Assembly (NCBI RefSeq): GCF_018531195.1 | Contig: NZ_JAHDYS010000004.1 | Location: 124,001-188,000, forward strand | Length of the DNA: 64,000 nt | Reading direction: 5' to 3' | Source of the DNA: Pelotalea chapellei | GTDB lineage: Bacteria; Desulfobacterota; Desulfuromonadia; Geobacterales; Pseudopelobacteraceae | Part shown: positions 9,068-18,359 of the stretch, in pieces | Numbering within the stretch: the stretch's first letter is position 1 | Layout: every line of letters begins with the position of its first letter | Notes under the pieces: model-generated | Told to the model about the DNA's origin: nothing | Seen by the model: only the letters and a program-made list of their open reading frames with translations | Databases searched by the model: none | Translations under genes and position numbers: made by a program

Positions 9068-9128
9068 CGACAGGGATGAACAGAATAGACAGGTTTAAAA
9101 ATCCTGTGTATCCTGTTCATCCCTGTCG
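9068..9128. repeat. Interspersed hairpin repeat after hfq
   Basis: CGACAGGGATGAACAG at 9068-9083 is matched by its exact complement at 9113-9128. The inner parts (GACAGG and ATCCTGTGT) also pair, giving a long imperfect hairpin of 61 nt. Sequence of the type ATCCTGTTCATCCCTGTC recurs as an interspersed element in many bacterial genomes. It separates hfq from the AI-2E-family gene and may end the hfq transcript, but it has no T-run. Confidence 0.6.
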
Positions 9129-9148
9129 CTATTTTCGGCCACAAAAAG

Positions 9149-10246
9149 GTGCCTGTCATCGCAAACACCATCTCCAATGAAAATAAGATCCTGATCACCT
9201 GCGGAACCGCATTGCTCGCACTAATCGTATTCCTTCTCTACTTTTCCCATGCGGTTTTTCTGCAGCTTTTCATTGCCCTTGCCCTTGCCTACATATTCAA
9301 TCCGGCGGTCAATTGGCTGGGAGTGCGGCGCATACCGCGGATTCCTGCCGTTCTGATCGTATTTACTGCTGCTGTGGTGGCTTTTATCGGATTTACACTA
9401 TTTTTGGGATATTCCATCAGCAATGAACTATCGAGCATGCAGCTGAATCTGCCGGAGTACGCCCAGCACCTCTATGAGATAACTCCCCGGCCAATCAAAG
9501 AATATCTGCGCATTGAAACGCCTGAGAAGCTCTTTCTGCGTCTCAACGAACTGCTTCAGCAGGTACGCGGCATGGCTCCCGACCTGCTCAAACCGGTGCT
9601 GCTGTTTCTGCAGAGAGCCTTCTCCTCCACCATCTCATTCATCCTGGCGATCATTGGATATTTCATCATACCGGTTTATCTTTTTTACCTGCTTGTGGAT
9701 CTGCCTAAATTGAAACTGTTTCTTGATTCGCTGATTCCCGCACGTTACCGGCCGGTGGCAGCTGAAAAACTTCTGGAAATAGATAGCATTCTTTCCGGCT
9801 TTATTCGCGGCCAGCTTTCGGTCTGCGCTATTCTGGCGGTGCTGTACAGTATCGGCCTCTACTTCACCGGAATCGATCTGGCGATTGCCATCGGCACCCT
9901 GGCCGGCATCACCTTCATCATCCCCTATGTCGGCACGATCATCGGCATCATTCTTTCTGTCATCATGGCCCTGCTCAAGTTTCAGGACATCCTCCATCCC
10001 CTGCTCTGCCTGGGATGGTTCTGCGTGGTTCAGGGACTTGAGGGAATGGTCATCACTCCCCGTGTTGTCGGAAACAGCGTGGGACTGCATCCGCTGATCG
10101 CAATTATCGCGCTGTTGATCGGGGGGCAGATATTCGGTCTCATGGGCATGCTTCTGGCAGTACCGGTGACGGCAGTCCTGCAGGTATTCCTGCGTTCCCT
10201 CGCACACCTCTATCACGATTCGCATTTTTACCGGGACCTGTCATGA
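9149..10246 (+). CDS. AI-2E transporter family (PerM/YdiK-like) membrane protein
   Basis: This 365-residue inner-membrane protein belongs to the PF01594 family of putative exporters. It has about eight hydrophobic segments: a pair near residues 12-55, one at 68-90, a large soluble loop near 95-150, and a C-terminal bundle with the family signature around PYVGTIIGIILS and the closing phrase GLMGMLLAVPVTAVL. The start is taken as GTG 9149 after AAAGG; the N-terminus is uncertain because no in-frame ATG lies nearby. Substrate specificity cannot be predicted in this family. The stop overlaps the next gene (ATGA). Confidence 0.85.
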   Translation: MPVIANTISNENKILITCGTALLALIVFLLYFSHAVFLQLFIALALAYIFNPAVNWLGVRRIPRIPAVLIVFTAAVVAFIGFTLFLGYSISNELSSMQLNLPEYAQHLYEITPRPIKEYLRIETPEKLFLRLNELLQQVRGMAPDLLKPVLLFLQRAFSSTISFILAIIGYFIIPVYLFYLLVDLPKLKLFLDSLIPARYRPVAAEKLLEIDSILSGFIRGQLSVCAILAVLYSIGLYFTGIDLAIAIGTLAGITFIIPYVGTIIGIILSVIMALLKFQDILHPLLCLGWFCVVQGLEGMVITPRVVGNSVGLHPLIAIIALLIGGQIFGLMGMLLAVPVTAVLQVFLRSLAHLYHDSHFYRDLS

Positions 10247-11547
10247 GCGGACTTGTCATTGAATCTGTCTTACCCGGTTCAGTCATGGAGGAAATGGGAG
10301 TAGAAGCGGGCGACCGCCTGCTCGCGATCAACGCCCATCCCCTGCGGGACATCATCGATTACAGTTACCTGGTAGCGGATAACGAGCAGCTGGAGCTTGA
10401 AATCGAGCGTAAAGATGGTGAGTTATGGGAGCTGGAGATCGAACGCGAATCCCATGAACCGCTCGGACTGACCTTTCCGGCACCGCAGCCGGTCCGCTGC
10501 CGCAACAACTGCGTCTTCTGCTTCGTTCACCAGCTCCCCAAGGGGTTGCGCCGCCCTCTGTACGTCAAGGATGAAGATTACCGCCTTTCCTTCCTTAACG
10601 GCAATTACGTCACCCTGGCAAATCTTACGCCGGCTGAACTTGACCGCATCGTCGAGCAACGCCTGTCTCCGCTCTATATTTCCGTTCATGCAACCAATCC
10701 TGACCTGCGTGCCCGGCTGCTGGGAAGAAAAAGAATCCCGCCGATACTGGATCAACTGCGGACACTGGCCGAAAACCGCATCACCATGCATACACAGGTA
10801 GTGCTCTGTCCCGGGCTGAATGATGGAAATGAGCTGGAGCGGACCGTAACCGACCTGGCCGGTCTCTATCCGGCAGTGCAGTCACTGGCCATCGTACCGC
10901 TGGGCCTGACCGGCCATCGACAGCATCTGCCGCTGCTTCAACCGGTTGAGAGCGAGTATGCCCGCAACTTCATCGCCGTTTGGCAATCTCGCTCAGAACA
11001 GCTGGCACACGAGCTCGGCGAGCCGTTTCTTTTCCTGGCAGACGAATTCTTCCTCAAGGCAGGCATCCCCTTTCCACCCTTAAGGAAATACGGTGATCTG
11101 CCCCAGATTGAAAACGGTGTCGGCATGGTGCCGCTCTTCATGCGCGATGCAAAACTGACCCTGCGGAAAGCACGGCCTGTCGGTCCCTATCGTGCAACAA
11201 TAGTGACAGGCGCATCGGCCTTTGGCTTTGTGTCTGATTTTCTGGTGCTGCTGGGGGAGAAGACCGGTCTGGAATTGGTACCTGTCGCGGTTGAAAACCG
11301 TCTCTTCGGGGAGCAAGTAACCGTCAGCGGCCTGGTGACCGGCAACGACATAGTTGCCGCGCTGGACGGCTTGCCTGTTGGAGACAGACTGATGGTGCCG
11401 GATGTGATGCTTAAGGAAGGGGAAGGTATCTTTCTGGACGGCATGTCACTGGAAGAACTGGGGCAGCACCTGGGCTGTGTCGCTACCGCCTTCGAGGCCT
11501 CTCCGCAGGGACTCTACCGCTCACTCGGATCATTGCGCCGGCATTAA
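10243..11547 (+). CDS. DUF512 protein: PDZ plus radical-SAM-like Fe-S protein
   Basis: This 434-residue protein has an N-terminal PDZ-like segment (about residues 1-65, GSVMEEMGVEAGDRLLAIN). A radical-SAM-related domain follows, with cysteines at 86, 90 and 93 in a CxxxCxxC arrangement (CRNNCVFCF), then a C-terminal DUF512 domain. Such proteins are annotated as Fe-S oxidoreductases related to NifB/MoaA and are common in Firmicutes and delta-proteobacteria, but no reaction is established. The 4-bp overlap with the preceding permease gene suggests coupled translation. Confidence 0.85.
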   Translation: MSGLVIESVLPGSVMEEMGVEAGDRLLAINAHPLRDIIDYSYLVADNEQLELEIERKDGELWELEIERESHEPLGLTFPAPQPVRCRNNCVFCFVHQLPKGLRRPLYVKDEDYRLSFLNGNYVTLANLTPAELDRIVEQRLSPLYISVHATNPDLRARLLGRKRIPPILDQLRTLAENRITMHTQVVLCPGLNDGNELERTVTDLAGLYPAVQSLAIVPLGLTGHRQHLPLLQPVESEYARNFIAVWQSRSEQLAHELGEPFLFLADEFFLKAGIPFPPLRKYGDLPQIENGVGMVPLFMRDAKLTLRKARPVGPYRATIVTGASAFGFVSDFLVLLGEKTGLELVPVAVENRLFGEQVTVSGLVTGNDIVAALDGLPVGDRLMVPDVMLKEGEGIFLDGMSLEELGQHLGCVATAFEASPQGLYRSLGSLRRH

Positions 11548-11631
11548 ATCCTGCCAACCCCATAAAAAGACTCAACCTCATATCCCTACCTGAACCGGTT
11601 TAAGTCAACCTGAAAGTCAAAAAATCCGCTC

Positions 11632-11698
11632 TCACACGAAGGCACAAGGCACGAAGGACAAAGATATCATCTCTCTGTGCCTTCGTGCCTTTGTGTGA
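11632..11698. repeat. Interspersed inverted repeat between convergent genes
   Basis: TCACACGAAGGCAC at the left pairs with GTGCCTTTGTGTGA at the right, and the left arm carries a second internal copy of AAGGCACGAAGG. It lies between the convergent DUF512 and phoU genes and can act as a bidirectional terminator. The 'gaaggcacgaagg' type of sequence is a recurrent intergenic element in many bacterial genomes. Confidence 0.55.
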
Positions 11699-11775
11699 TC
11701 AAAGGATTGACGTGAACGGGAAAAGAGCAAGCGTGAAGGCGTCACGGATTCAGGCATACTCAACCTGCACCTGCA

Positions 11776-12447
11776 TCATGCAATCGTGTGCCGGATGTCC
11801 TTGCCCTTGACCATGAAAATCACCATCTCGGCTATATTGGTGGCGTGATCCGCGATGCGTTCCAGATATTTTGAGATATAGGTCAATCTCATCGCGCGGG
11901 ATATGGTCTGGGGATCCTCGATCATGTAGGTCAACAGTTCGCGCTGAATCTGCACATTGAGATCATCCACGAAATTATCGTCACCACAGACCTTGATGGC
12001 CAACTCGGCGTCGCCCCGCACAAAAGCATCCAGAGCCTCCTTCAGCATGGTTTCCGTCCATTGGGCCATGCGGGGAAGATCTATATAAGGCTTCAGCGGC
12101 GGATCGACATTCAATTCGCGGACGCGCTTGGCGATATTGGCGCACTGGTCGCCAATGCGCTCCAGATCTGTCACGATCTTGAGCGCCAGCGTAATGAAAC
12201 GCAAGTCCCGGGCAGCAGGCTGGCGCAGGGCCAGGAGTTCCAGACATTTTTCATCCACCGCCACCTCCAGGGTGTTGACTTCATGATCCTGGGCAATGAC
12301 CTGTTCAGCCAGCGGTGTATCACGATCCACCAGGGCTTTTATCGATCCCGCGATCATCATCTCCACCTTACCCCCCATGGCCAGAATCCGCGTGCGAAGA
12401 TCGTTCAGCTCCATATCGTATGATGCACTGATGTGTACTCGTTCCAT
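11776..12447 (-). CDS. phoU: Phosphate transport system regulator PhoU
   Basis: This 223-residue protein links the Pst transporter to the PhoR kinase and represses the Pho response when phosphate is plentiful. It is made of two similar three-helix repeats, with the metal-binding motif family seen as EVNTLEVAVDEKCLELLALRQP and RDLRF in the first half and YLERIADHATNIAE in the second. The ATG overlaps the pstB stop codon (TAATG). It is the last gene of the pst operon. Confidence 0.95.
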   Translation of the reverse strand: MERVHISASYDMELNDLRTRILAMGGKVEMMIAGSIKALVDRDTPLAEQVIAQDHEVNTLEVAVDEKCLELLALRQPAARDLRFITLALKIVTDLERIGDQCANIAKRVRELNVDPPLKPYIDLPRMAQWTETMLKEALDAFVRGDAELAIKVCGDDNFVDDLNVQIQRELLTYMIEDPQTISRAMRLTYISKYLERIADHATNIAEMVIFMVKGKDIRHTIA

Positions 12448-13232
12448 TACCCGAATCTCCCTGTAATATAGTCTTCAGTCTGTGTTTTTTCCGGATTGGT
12501 AAATATCTTCCTCGTCGGCCCCGCCTCGATAAGCTCTCCCAGATAGAAAAAGCCGGTCACATCGGACACGCGGGCCGCCTGCTGCATGTTGTGGGTCACG
12601 ATGATGATCGTATACTTCCGCTTCAGTTCATCGATCAGTTCTTCAATTTTCAGGGTGGAAATCGGATCAAGGGCCGAGCATGGCTCGTCCATCAGGATGA
12701 TCTCCGGATTAACCGCAATCGCCCGTGCAATGCAGATGCGCTGCGCCTGGCCGCCGGACAGTCCAAGTGCCGAATCATGCAAACGGTCCTTGACCTCGTC
12801 CCAGATGGCTGCACTTCTCAGACTGCGCTCCACGGTTTCATCAAGCAGACTCTTGTCATTCACCCCGGCAATACGCAAGCCATAAACGATATTCTCATAG
12901 ATGGACTTCGGAAAGGGGTTTGACTGTTGAAACACCATTCCGATCCGCCTGCGGAGGGTGATCACATCGGTAGACGCGGCGTAGATTTCCTGATCCTCAA
13001 AGGAAATGCTCCCTTCCACCCTGACGTTGTCAATCAGGTCGTTCATGCGGTTGAAACACCTGAGCAGCGTTGACTTTCCGCAGCCGGAAGGTCCGATGAA
13101 AGCTGTGACCTGATTACGCTGCATGGAAATGTTAATCTTCTTCAGGGCCTGCTTGGCTCCGTAAAAGAGGTCCAGATCCTTGACCGTCAGTATCGGGGAA
13201 GCTGGATTGTGTGTCGGTACAGTCATTGTCAA
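12447..13232 (-). CDS. pstB: Phosphate ABC transporter ATP-binding protein
   Basis: This 261-residue ATPase energises high-affinity phosphate import. The Walker A motif is GPSGCGKST, the Q-loop lies in [13 protein letters not shown], the ABC signature is LSGGQAQR and Walker B is [12 protein letters not shown], followed by the switch His in IIVTHNMQ. The C-terminal ITGRFG is typical of PstB. It follows pstA by 5 bp. Confidence 0.97.
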   Translation of the reverse strand: MTMTVPTHNPASPILTVKDLDLFYGAKQALKKINISMQRNQVTAFIGPSGCGKSTLLRCFNRMNDLIDNVRVEGSISFEDQEIYAASTDVITLRRRIGMVFQQSNPFPKSIYENIVYGLRIAGVNDKSLLDETVERSLRSAAIWDEVKDRLHDSALGLSGGQAQRICIARAIAVNPEIILMDEPCSALDPISTLKIEELIDELKRKYTIIIVTHNMQQAARVSDVTGFFYLGELIEAGPTRKIFTNPEKTQTEDYITGRFG

Positions 13233-13237
13233 TTCCT

Positions 13238-14836
13238 TTAAAAATGCGAAGAAGTATAGCGTTTGCGCATGCGGGTCCTGAAATAGATTGCCATGCTGCT
13301 GGCCACGATGACGATGCCCAGGAGCAGCAGTGTCGTGATGTACACCATCGGCTTGGCCGCCTCCACGTTGGGTGACTGGAAGCCGACATCGTAGATGTGA
13401 AACCCGAGATGCATGAATTTACGATCCATGTGAAAAAACGGGAAAGTGGTATCAAAGGGGAGCGATGGAGCCAGCTTGACCACACCCACCACCATCAGGG
13501 GCGCCACTTCGCCCACCGCCCGCGCCATGGAGAGGATCAGGCCGGTCATGATTCCGGGGGTTGCCATGGGGAGCAGTACCCTTGTCAACGTCTGAAATTT
13601 CGTCGCCCCCAGCGCCAGAGAACCCTCACGCAGGCCACGAGGAATAGAGGCCAGCGACTCCTCAGTGGCCACGATCACCACCGGCACGGTCAGCAAGGCA
13701 AGCGTCAGACTGGACCAGAGAATGCCACCGGTACCGAAGGTTGGGGTTGGCAGACGTTCCGGGAAAAAAATCGCGTCAATGCTCCCGCCGATGCCATAGA
13801 CAAAGAACCCCAGACCGAAGACTCCGTAGACGATAGAGGGTACGCCGGCCAGGTTGTTCACCGCAATCCGCACCATACGTGTCATCAGGCCATCGCGGGC
13901 ATATTCCCGCAGGTAGATGGCAGCAATCACGCCAAAGGGGAGCGAGAAAAAGCTCATCACCAGCACCATCATCACAGTTCCGAAGATTGCCGGAAACAGC
14001 CCCCCTTCGGTATTCGATTCCCGCGGCTCATCCAGCAGCAGCTCCTTCACACGGGATGCGTAGGCAAGCATTTTGGCCGGAATGGACATATCGTTGGGGG
14101 CCAGAATGCGCATGATATCCACCAGGGGAATGTCTTTGGCACCTCCGCTCACATCCTTGAATTGAGCGGTGAAACCGCCGATTTCAGCCTGTGCGGTGGT
14201 TGCCTGACCATTAAGCACATTGAACTCTGCAAGAACCTGTTCGCGAGTCGCAGTCAGCCGTGCGATTTCAGCAGCATGCTGCTCCCTGTTCCTGTATTCC
14301 AGCTTGAGAAGCTTTAACCGCATGCTCTCGGCCTGCTGGTTGAGCGTCATCATCTTTTTTCGAATGTTATCGAGGTGGGGCTGCCGCTCTTCTATGGCTG
14401 CACGGGCCAGTTTCAGCTTCTCCAGGGGAGATGTCGCTTGGTCCACCTTCAACCCGTCCACAGAAAGTCCACTGAGAAAGCCGGCAAAATTGCCATGTTC
14501 CCGACGTTCCAGCAGCAGCGCGTCTTTTGGCAGGCTGCGGCCGGTAACATCCTTCTCATCGATCCAGCGGAAGTCCTGGCCGTACAGGTCACGGTTGGAC
14601 ACCTTGAGCTGCAGGCGATGCTCGCCGGTAAGGGGATTTTTCTCCCGCTTCATGATTTGGCCGAGCGCTGTGCTGCCGTCCTTGAGCTCCAGGCGCACCA
14701 GGTGCGATGGCCAGAAATAGCCCAGGCCATTGGTCAGCACCACTCCCACCAGAGTCAGGGTCATAACCAGGATCACGGCCAGCGCAGCGCCGGTAAGCAT
14801 CACCAGCGGTTCTCCTGTTTTCCAGTATTGTTTCAT
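13238..14836 (-). CDS. pstA: Phosphate ABC transporter permease PstA, long form
   Basis: This 532-residue permease is much longer than the roughly 300-residue E. coli PstA. After the first transmembrane helix (about residues 20-42) comes a large extracytoplasmic insert of about 240 residues with a coiled-coil stretch near 140-230, then the five-helix permease core. The core includes GEVAPLM in the EAA-type loop region. The start at 14836, preceded by AGAGG, is preferred over an upstream ATG at 14884, whose extra codons look like repetitive non-coding sequence (gaagtc repeats). Comparable long PstA proteins occur in Pseudomonas. Confidence 0.92.
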   Translation of the reverse strand: MKQYWKTGEPLVMLTGAALAVILVMTLTLVGVVLTNGLGYFWPSHLVRLELKDGSTALGQIMKREKNPLTGEHRLQLKVSNRDLYGQDFRWIDEKDVTGRSLPKDALLLERREHGNFAGFLSGLSVDGLKVDQATSPLEKLKLARAAIEERQPHLDNIRKKMMTLNQQAESMRLKLLKLEYRNREQHAAEIARLTATREQVLAEFNVLNGQATTAQAEIGGFTAQFKDVSGGAKDIPLVDIMRILAPNDMSIPAKMLAYASRVKELLLDEPRESNTEGGLFPAIFGTVMMVLVMSFFSLPFGVIAAIYLREYARDGLMTRMVRIAVNNLAGVPSIVYGVFGLGFFVYGIGGSIDAIFFPERLPTPTFGTGGILWSSLTLALLTVPVVIVATEESLASIPRGLREGSLALGATKFQTLTRVLLPMATPGIMTGLILSMARAVGEVAPLMVVGVVKLAPSLPFDTTFPFFHMDRKFMHLGFHIYDVGFQSPNVEAAKPMVYITTLLLLGIVIVASSMAIYFRTRMRKRYTSSHF

Positions 14837-14887
14837 TTTAAACCTCTGACTTCGGACTTCTCTTGCTTTTGACTTCTGAAACACAAC

Positions 14888-17116
14888 TTAGTACCGCCCG
14901 TACTTGCGCCGGAACCTCTGCCGCAAAGCTTCGGCCACTGTATTGATGATAAAGGTAAAAATAAACAGCAACACTGCCGAGAGGAACAGCACCCGGTAGA
15001 GGGACCCATTCAGGGACGCTTCCGGGATTTCCACGGCAATGTTTGCCGAAAGAGAACGCAAGCCGTTGAAGATGCTCCCGCTCATGATCGGCGTGTTGCC
15101 GGTGGCCATCAGTACGATCATGGTTTCCCCGACAGCACGGCCAAAGCCGATCATGACTGCGGAAAAAACACCCGGCAGGGCCGAGGGAAGCACTACCCGC
15201 CAGGCGGTCTGCCAGCGGCTGGCCCCAAGCGCCAGGGACGCAGCCGTCAGATTGCGGGGCACATTGGAAAGGGCATCCTCAGCGATGGTGAAAATGAGCG
15301 GAATCACAGCAAATCCCAGAGCTACGGCGATGATCATGGAGTTGCGCTGGTCATAGCGTATGCCCAGCACACTGTACAGCCATTGTTTGAAATCTCCGCC
15401 GAACACCTGAACCTCAACGATCCCCCCCAGCAGATACGCCAGCCATGTGCCGACCAGCACAATGGGAATCAGTACAATGAACTCTTTACCGCGCAAGCGC
15501 CGCTCAAGCGGTGAAGCGGTCTTGATCAGACGCCAGAAAAAGATCGTCACCAGCAGCATCACCGGAATGATGATGAAACTCAGGAAAAAGGCCAGCACAA
15601 CCTTATCGATAAGAGGCGCAAGCCAGAGTCCTGCCAGAAAACCGACCACCACGGAGGGAATGGCAGCCATGATTTCAACCGCCGGCTTGATACGGCTCTT
15701 GAGCCGGGGTGCCATGAACTGGCTCGTGTACAGAGCCCCCAGAAGTGCCAGGGGAACGGCAAACAGCATGGCAAAGGCCGTCGCCTTGAGGGTGCCGAAT
15801 ATGAGCGGCACCAGACTCATTTTGGGTTCAAAATCATCGTTGGCCGCTGAGGATTGCCACACGTACTCCGGCCGGTCATACCCTTCATACCAGACCTTGC
15901 CGAACAGGGTACCAAGGGACACCTCGGGATGGGGTATCTCCAAACGCCAGACCGCAAAATTTCCGGCTGTATCCAGGCTGCACAAGGAATTGCCCTGGGC
16001 GGAAAGGGCCAGCATCGCAACCGGCTTAGCCCCCTTCAGCGTGAGTAGGTTCCGCTCGGAAGTGACATGATCAATGTGAATGACACCCTGATCGTTGACA
16101 GAAACCAGAGATTTGTCACGGGGTGAAGGGAGAATTGCGGAGACTGTTCCGGTATGGGGTCTGAGTACATGGGTACGGACCAGCTGCTTGCCTTCGCCGC
16201 TGCCGGCGGCAGTCACCGGGAACCATGCCGTGTAGCCCCCCTTGCCATCGCCCACTGCCACTGAAATATCTCCCAGCACCAGATTGAGCGCTGTAACCGG
16301 GCTGTTGCCGGTAACGGCGGTGCTGTCCAGCAAACGTATCTCTCCAGGTTCCGAGATATCCCAGCGCATGAGCTGCCCGTTGCGTGTGCCGGCATAGAGA
16401 TAATGTCCCGCATGGTCCAGAACTACAGCCGTAATTGCAGCCGGCAGCGGATCCTGTATTTCTGAGGAACTGGTGGTGGCCTTTTCGTTGCCGAAAAGGT
16501 CGGTTTCCTTGCTTCGCCAGGTCACCCTGATGCGGTCGGACTCAAGCTGGTCCACCCGCACTGCTCCTTTTCCCTCGATGGTACGGACAAAGGAGCGCTT
16601 GAACGCCCCGCTGCCGGGGAAGAAACCTTCAGGATCAGCAGACACTTCATGGGAAACGATAGTATTTCCACTTTCACTGCGGGTGGAAGAGAAGGCTATT
16701 TTGACCGAGCTGACAACCCCCGTATCCCATAAAAGATTGTAGAGCGATTTTGAAACCAGCTCCGCAGACACCACGGTGCGAGCACCGGGCGGGGGATCAG
16801 GCACCGGCACACTCTCCTTGAGGGTGCCCCCGCGGGTATCTATAAAATGCACCAGTCCTTTGCCATCGAGCGAAAAAAGCTCCTGCTGGGTCTCGTCAAT
16901 CCCAATGGACAGCAATCTGGACTGTTTCAGCTCCACAGGCAGGGAAATGGATGCAATGGAGGTGGCTTTGGGAGAATAGAAGAGCGGCAGGGCTACCCGC
17001 GTTATCATCACCAGAATCCAGACAACCGCAACGATTACGAACAGACCGCAGATTCTAATCAGCAGCTCCGCAAGCCGGTCACGGCGCCGCGATGCCTGGG
17101 TATAATTTTTTTTCAT
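14888..17116 (-). CDS. pstC: Phosphate ABC transporter permease PstC, long form with periplasmic beta-propeller-like insert
   Basis: This protein of about 742 residues pairs with PstA to form the membrane channel for phosphate. One N-terminal helix (about residues 15-40) is followed by roughly 370 residues that resemble beta-propeller blades, with repeated hydrophobic-Gly-D patterns such as LYAGTRNGQLMRWDI and SVNDQGVIHIDHV. The normal PstC permease core then follows, with GFGRAVGETM in the EAA loop. E. coli PstC is only about 320 residues. The 17116 start has only a weak ribosome site; a start 10 codons upstream is possible. The insert may sense or present phosphate to the PhoR/PhoU system, which is inference. 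Confidence 0.92.
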   Translation of the reverse strand: MKKNYTQASRRRDRLAELLIRICGLFVIVAVVWILVMITRVALPLFYSPKATSIASISLPVELKQSRLLSIGIDETQQELFSLDGKGLVHFIDTRGGTLKESVPVPDPPPGARTVVSAELVSKSLYNLLWDTGVVSSVKIAFSSTRSESGNTIVSHEVSADPEGFFPGSGAFKRSFVRTIEGKGAVRVDQLESDRIRVTWRSKETDLFGNEKATTSSSEIQDPLPAAITAVVLDHAGHYLYAGTRNGQLMRWDISEPGEIRLLDSTAVTGNSPVTALNLVLGDISVAVGDGKGGYTAWFPVTAAGSGEGKQLVRTHVLRPHTGTVSAILPSPRDKSLVSVNDQGVIHIDHVTSERNLLTLKGAKPVAMLALSAQGNSLCSLDTAGNFAVWRLEIPHPEVSLGTLFGKVWYEGYDRPEYVWQSSAANDDFEPKMSLVPLIFGTLKATAFAMLFAVPLALLGALYTSQFMAPRLKSRIKPAVEIMAAIPSVVVGFLAGLWLAPLIDKVVLAFFLSFIIIPVMLLVTIFFWRLIKTASPLERRLRGKEFIVLIPIVLVGTWLAYLLGGIVEVQVFGGDFKQWLYSVLGIRYDQRNSMIIAVALGFAVIPLIFTIAEDALSNVPRNLTAASLALGASRWQTAWRVVLPSALPGVFSAVMIGFGRAVGETMIVLMATGNTPIMSGSIFNGLRSLSANIAVEIPEASLNGSLYRVLFLSAVLLFIFTFIINTVAEALRQRFRRKYGRY

Positions 17117-17225
17117 GGTCACTGCCTGGCTTGAAGTAAAGGTCAAACAAATCCATCCCCCACTCGTCCTCGCACTGAAACTGCTTCAGGAGAGGATGGC
17201 GGGGATGGATAAAAAATGGGTTCCG

Positions 17226-18191
17226 CTATTTCAACTGCTTGAGCTGAGTGTCAGCAAGCTTTGCGGTCAGGGGGTCATAGCCGTCTTTCACGACGATTTC
17301 CTGGCCCTCTTTGGAAAGGACATACTCGAGGAACTGCTCAACCAGCTTGGGCAGCGGCCGGCCCGGCTTTTTCGCAACATAGATGTAGAGCATGCGGCTC
17401 ATGGGATACTTGCCGTTCAGCACGTTCTGATAGCTGGCTTCGGCAACGGGTCCGCCTTTCTTGTCGGACAGGGGTACTGCACGCACTCCCGAGGTAGCAT
17501 AGCCGATACCGGAGTAGCCGATAGCTCCAACCTCTTTGGCAACACCCTCCACGACAGATGACGAGCCGGGTTGTTCTTTGACAGTGGGCTTGAAATCGCC
17601 TTTTTTGAGGGCATGATCCTTGAAATAGCCGTAGGTACCTGATGCAGAATTGCGGCCATAGAGACTGACGGGCATTGCAGCCAGTTTGCCGGTCACTCCC
17701 AACTGGCCCCAGGTGGTGATTTCAGGCAGACCACGCTTGCGAGTCTTGGAAAAAATGGCATCCACTTCATCCAGAGACAGACTCTTGATGGGGTTGTCCT
17801 TATTGACGAATACCGCCAGAGAATCCAGAGCCACCCCGATTTTGGTCGGTTTATAGCCATACTTCTTCTCGAACTGTTCCAGTTCCTTGGAGTTCATTTC
17901 CCGGGACATGGGACCGAGCTGGGCGGTGCCGGCAATCAGGGCTGGTGGAGCGGTGGCGGAGCCCTTGCCTTCCACCTGGATATTCACGCTGGGATATTTC
18001 TTTTTGAAGCCCTCGGCCCAGTAGGTCATCAGGTTGTTCAGGCTGTCCGAACCGATGCTGTTGAGATTGCCGGAAACCCCGGCTGTGGGAGAATACTTTT
18101 TGAGGTTTGAATCGACTTTGGTGGGTGCCGCATAACTGGCCACCGTGGTGGTGATCAGCAGCATTGCCGTCAGTAATGACTTCTTCAACAT
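17226..18191 (-). CDS. pstS: Phosphate-binding periplasmic protein PstS
   Basis: This 321-residue protein is the solute-binding receptor of the Pst system. It has a clear signal peptide (residues 1-21, cleaved after SYA), then the PBP-like fold with phosphate-site motifs GSDSLNNLM, GSATAPPAL and the RNSASGTYGYF segment. The ATG at 18191 follows GGAGG. A Pho box with a well-placed -10 lies directly upstream, so it is the first gene of the phosphate-regulated pstSCAB-phoU operon. Confidence 0.96.
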   Translation of the reverse strand: MLKKSLLTAMLLITTTVASYAAPTKVDSNLKKYSPTAGVSGNLNSIGSDSLNNLMTYWAEGFKKKYPSVNIQVEGKGSATAPPALIAGTAQLGPMSREMNSKELEQFEKKYGYKPTKIGVALDSLAVFVNKDNPIKSLSLDEVDAIFSKTRKRGLPEITTWGQLGVTGKLAAMPVSLYGRNSASGTYGYFKDHALKKGDFKPTVKEQPGSSSVVEGVAKEVGAIGYSGIGYATSGVRAVPLSDKKGGPVAEASYQNVLNGKYPMSRMLYIYVAKKPGRPLPKLVEQFLEYVLSKEGQEIVVKDGYDPLTAKLADTQLKQLK

Positions 18192-18225
18192 GTCTTCCTC
18201 CTGTCATATGGTTTCATATGCAGGA

Positions 18226-18261
18226 AGTATAACAGGCTTATGTTACAGGGATGTTACGGGG
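18226..18261 (-). promoter_or_regulatory. Pho-box promoter of the pst operon
   Basis: On the minus strand, GTAACAT occurs twice exactly 11 bp apart (CCGTAACATCC then CTGTAACATAA, 18240-18261), as in the PhoB direct-repeat box. TATACT (18226-18231) follows about 8 bp downstream as the -10 element. In PhoB-activated promoters the box replaces the -35 element in this way. Confidence 0.75.
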
Positions 18262-18290
18262 AAGAAAAAGGTGGGTTAACTTCAGGCCTT

Positions 18291-18359
18291 GAATCGTGAT
18301 GCCTCCACGCTTTCACGTGTCTGAAATTTACCCGTTCCAGCGTTCCGGCATCACGATTC
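18291..18359 (-). terminator. 13-bp inverted repeat at the end of phoR
   Basis: GAATCGTGATGCC at 18291-18303 is the exact complement of 18347-18359, which overlaps the phoR stop codon. It can form a long-loop hairpin separating phoBR from the pst operon. No T-run follows, so termination efficiency is uncertain. Confidence 0.5.
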
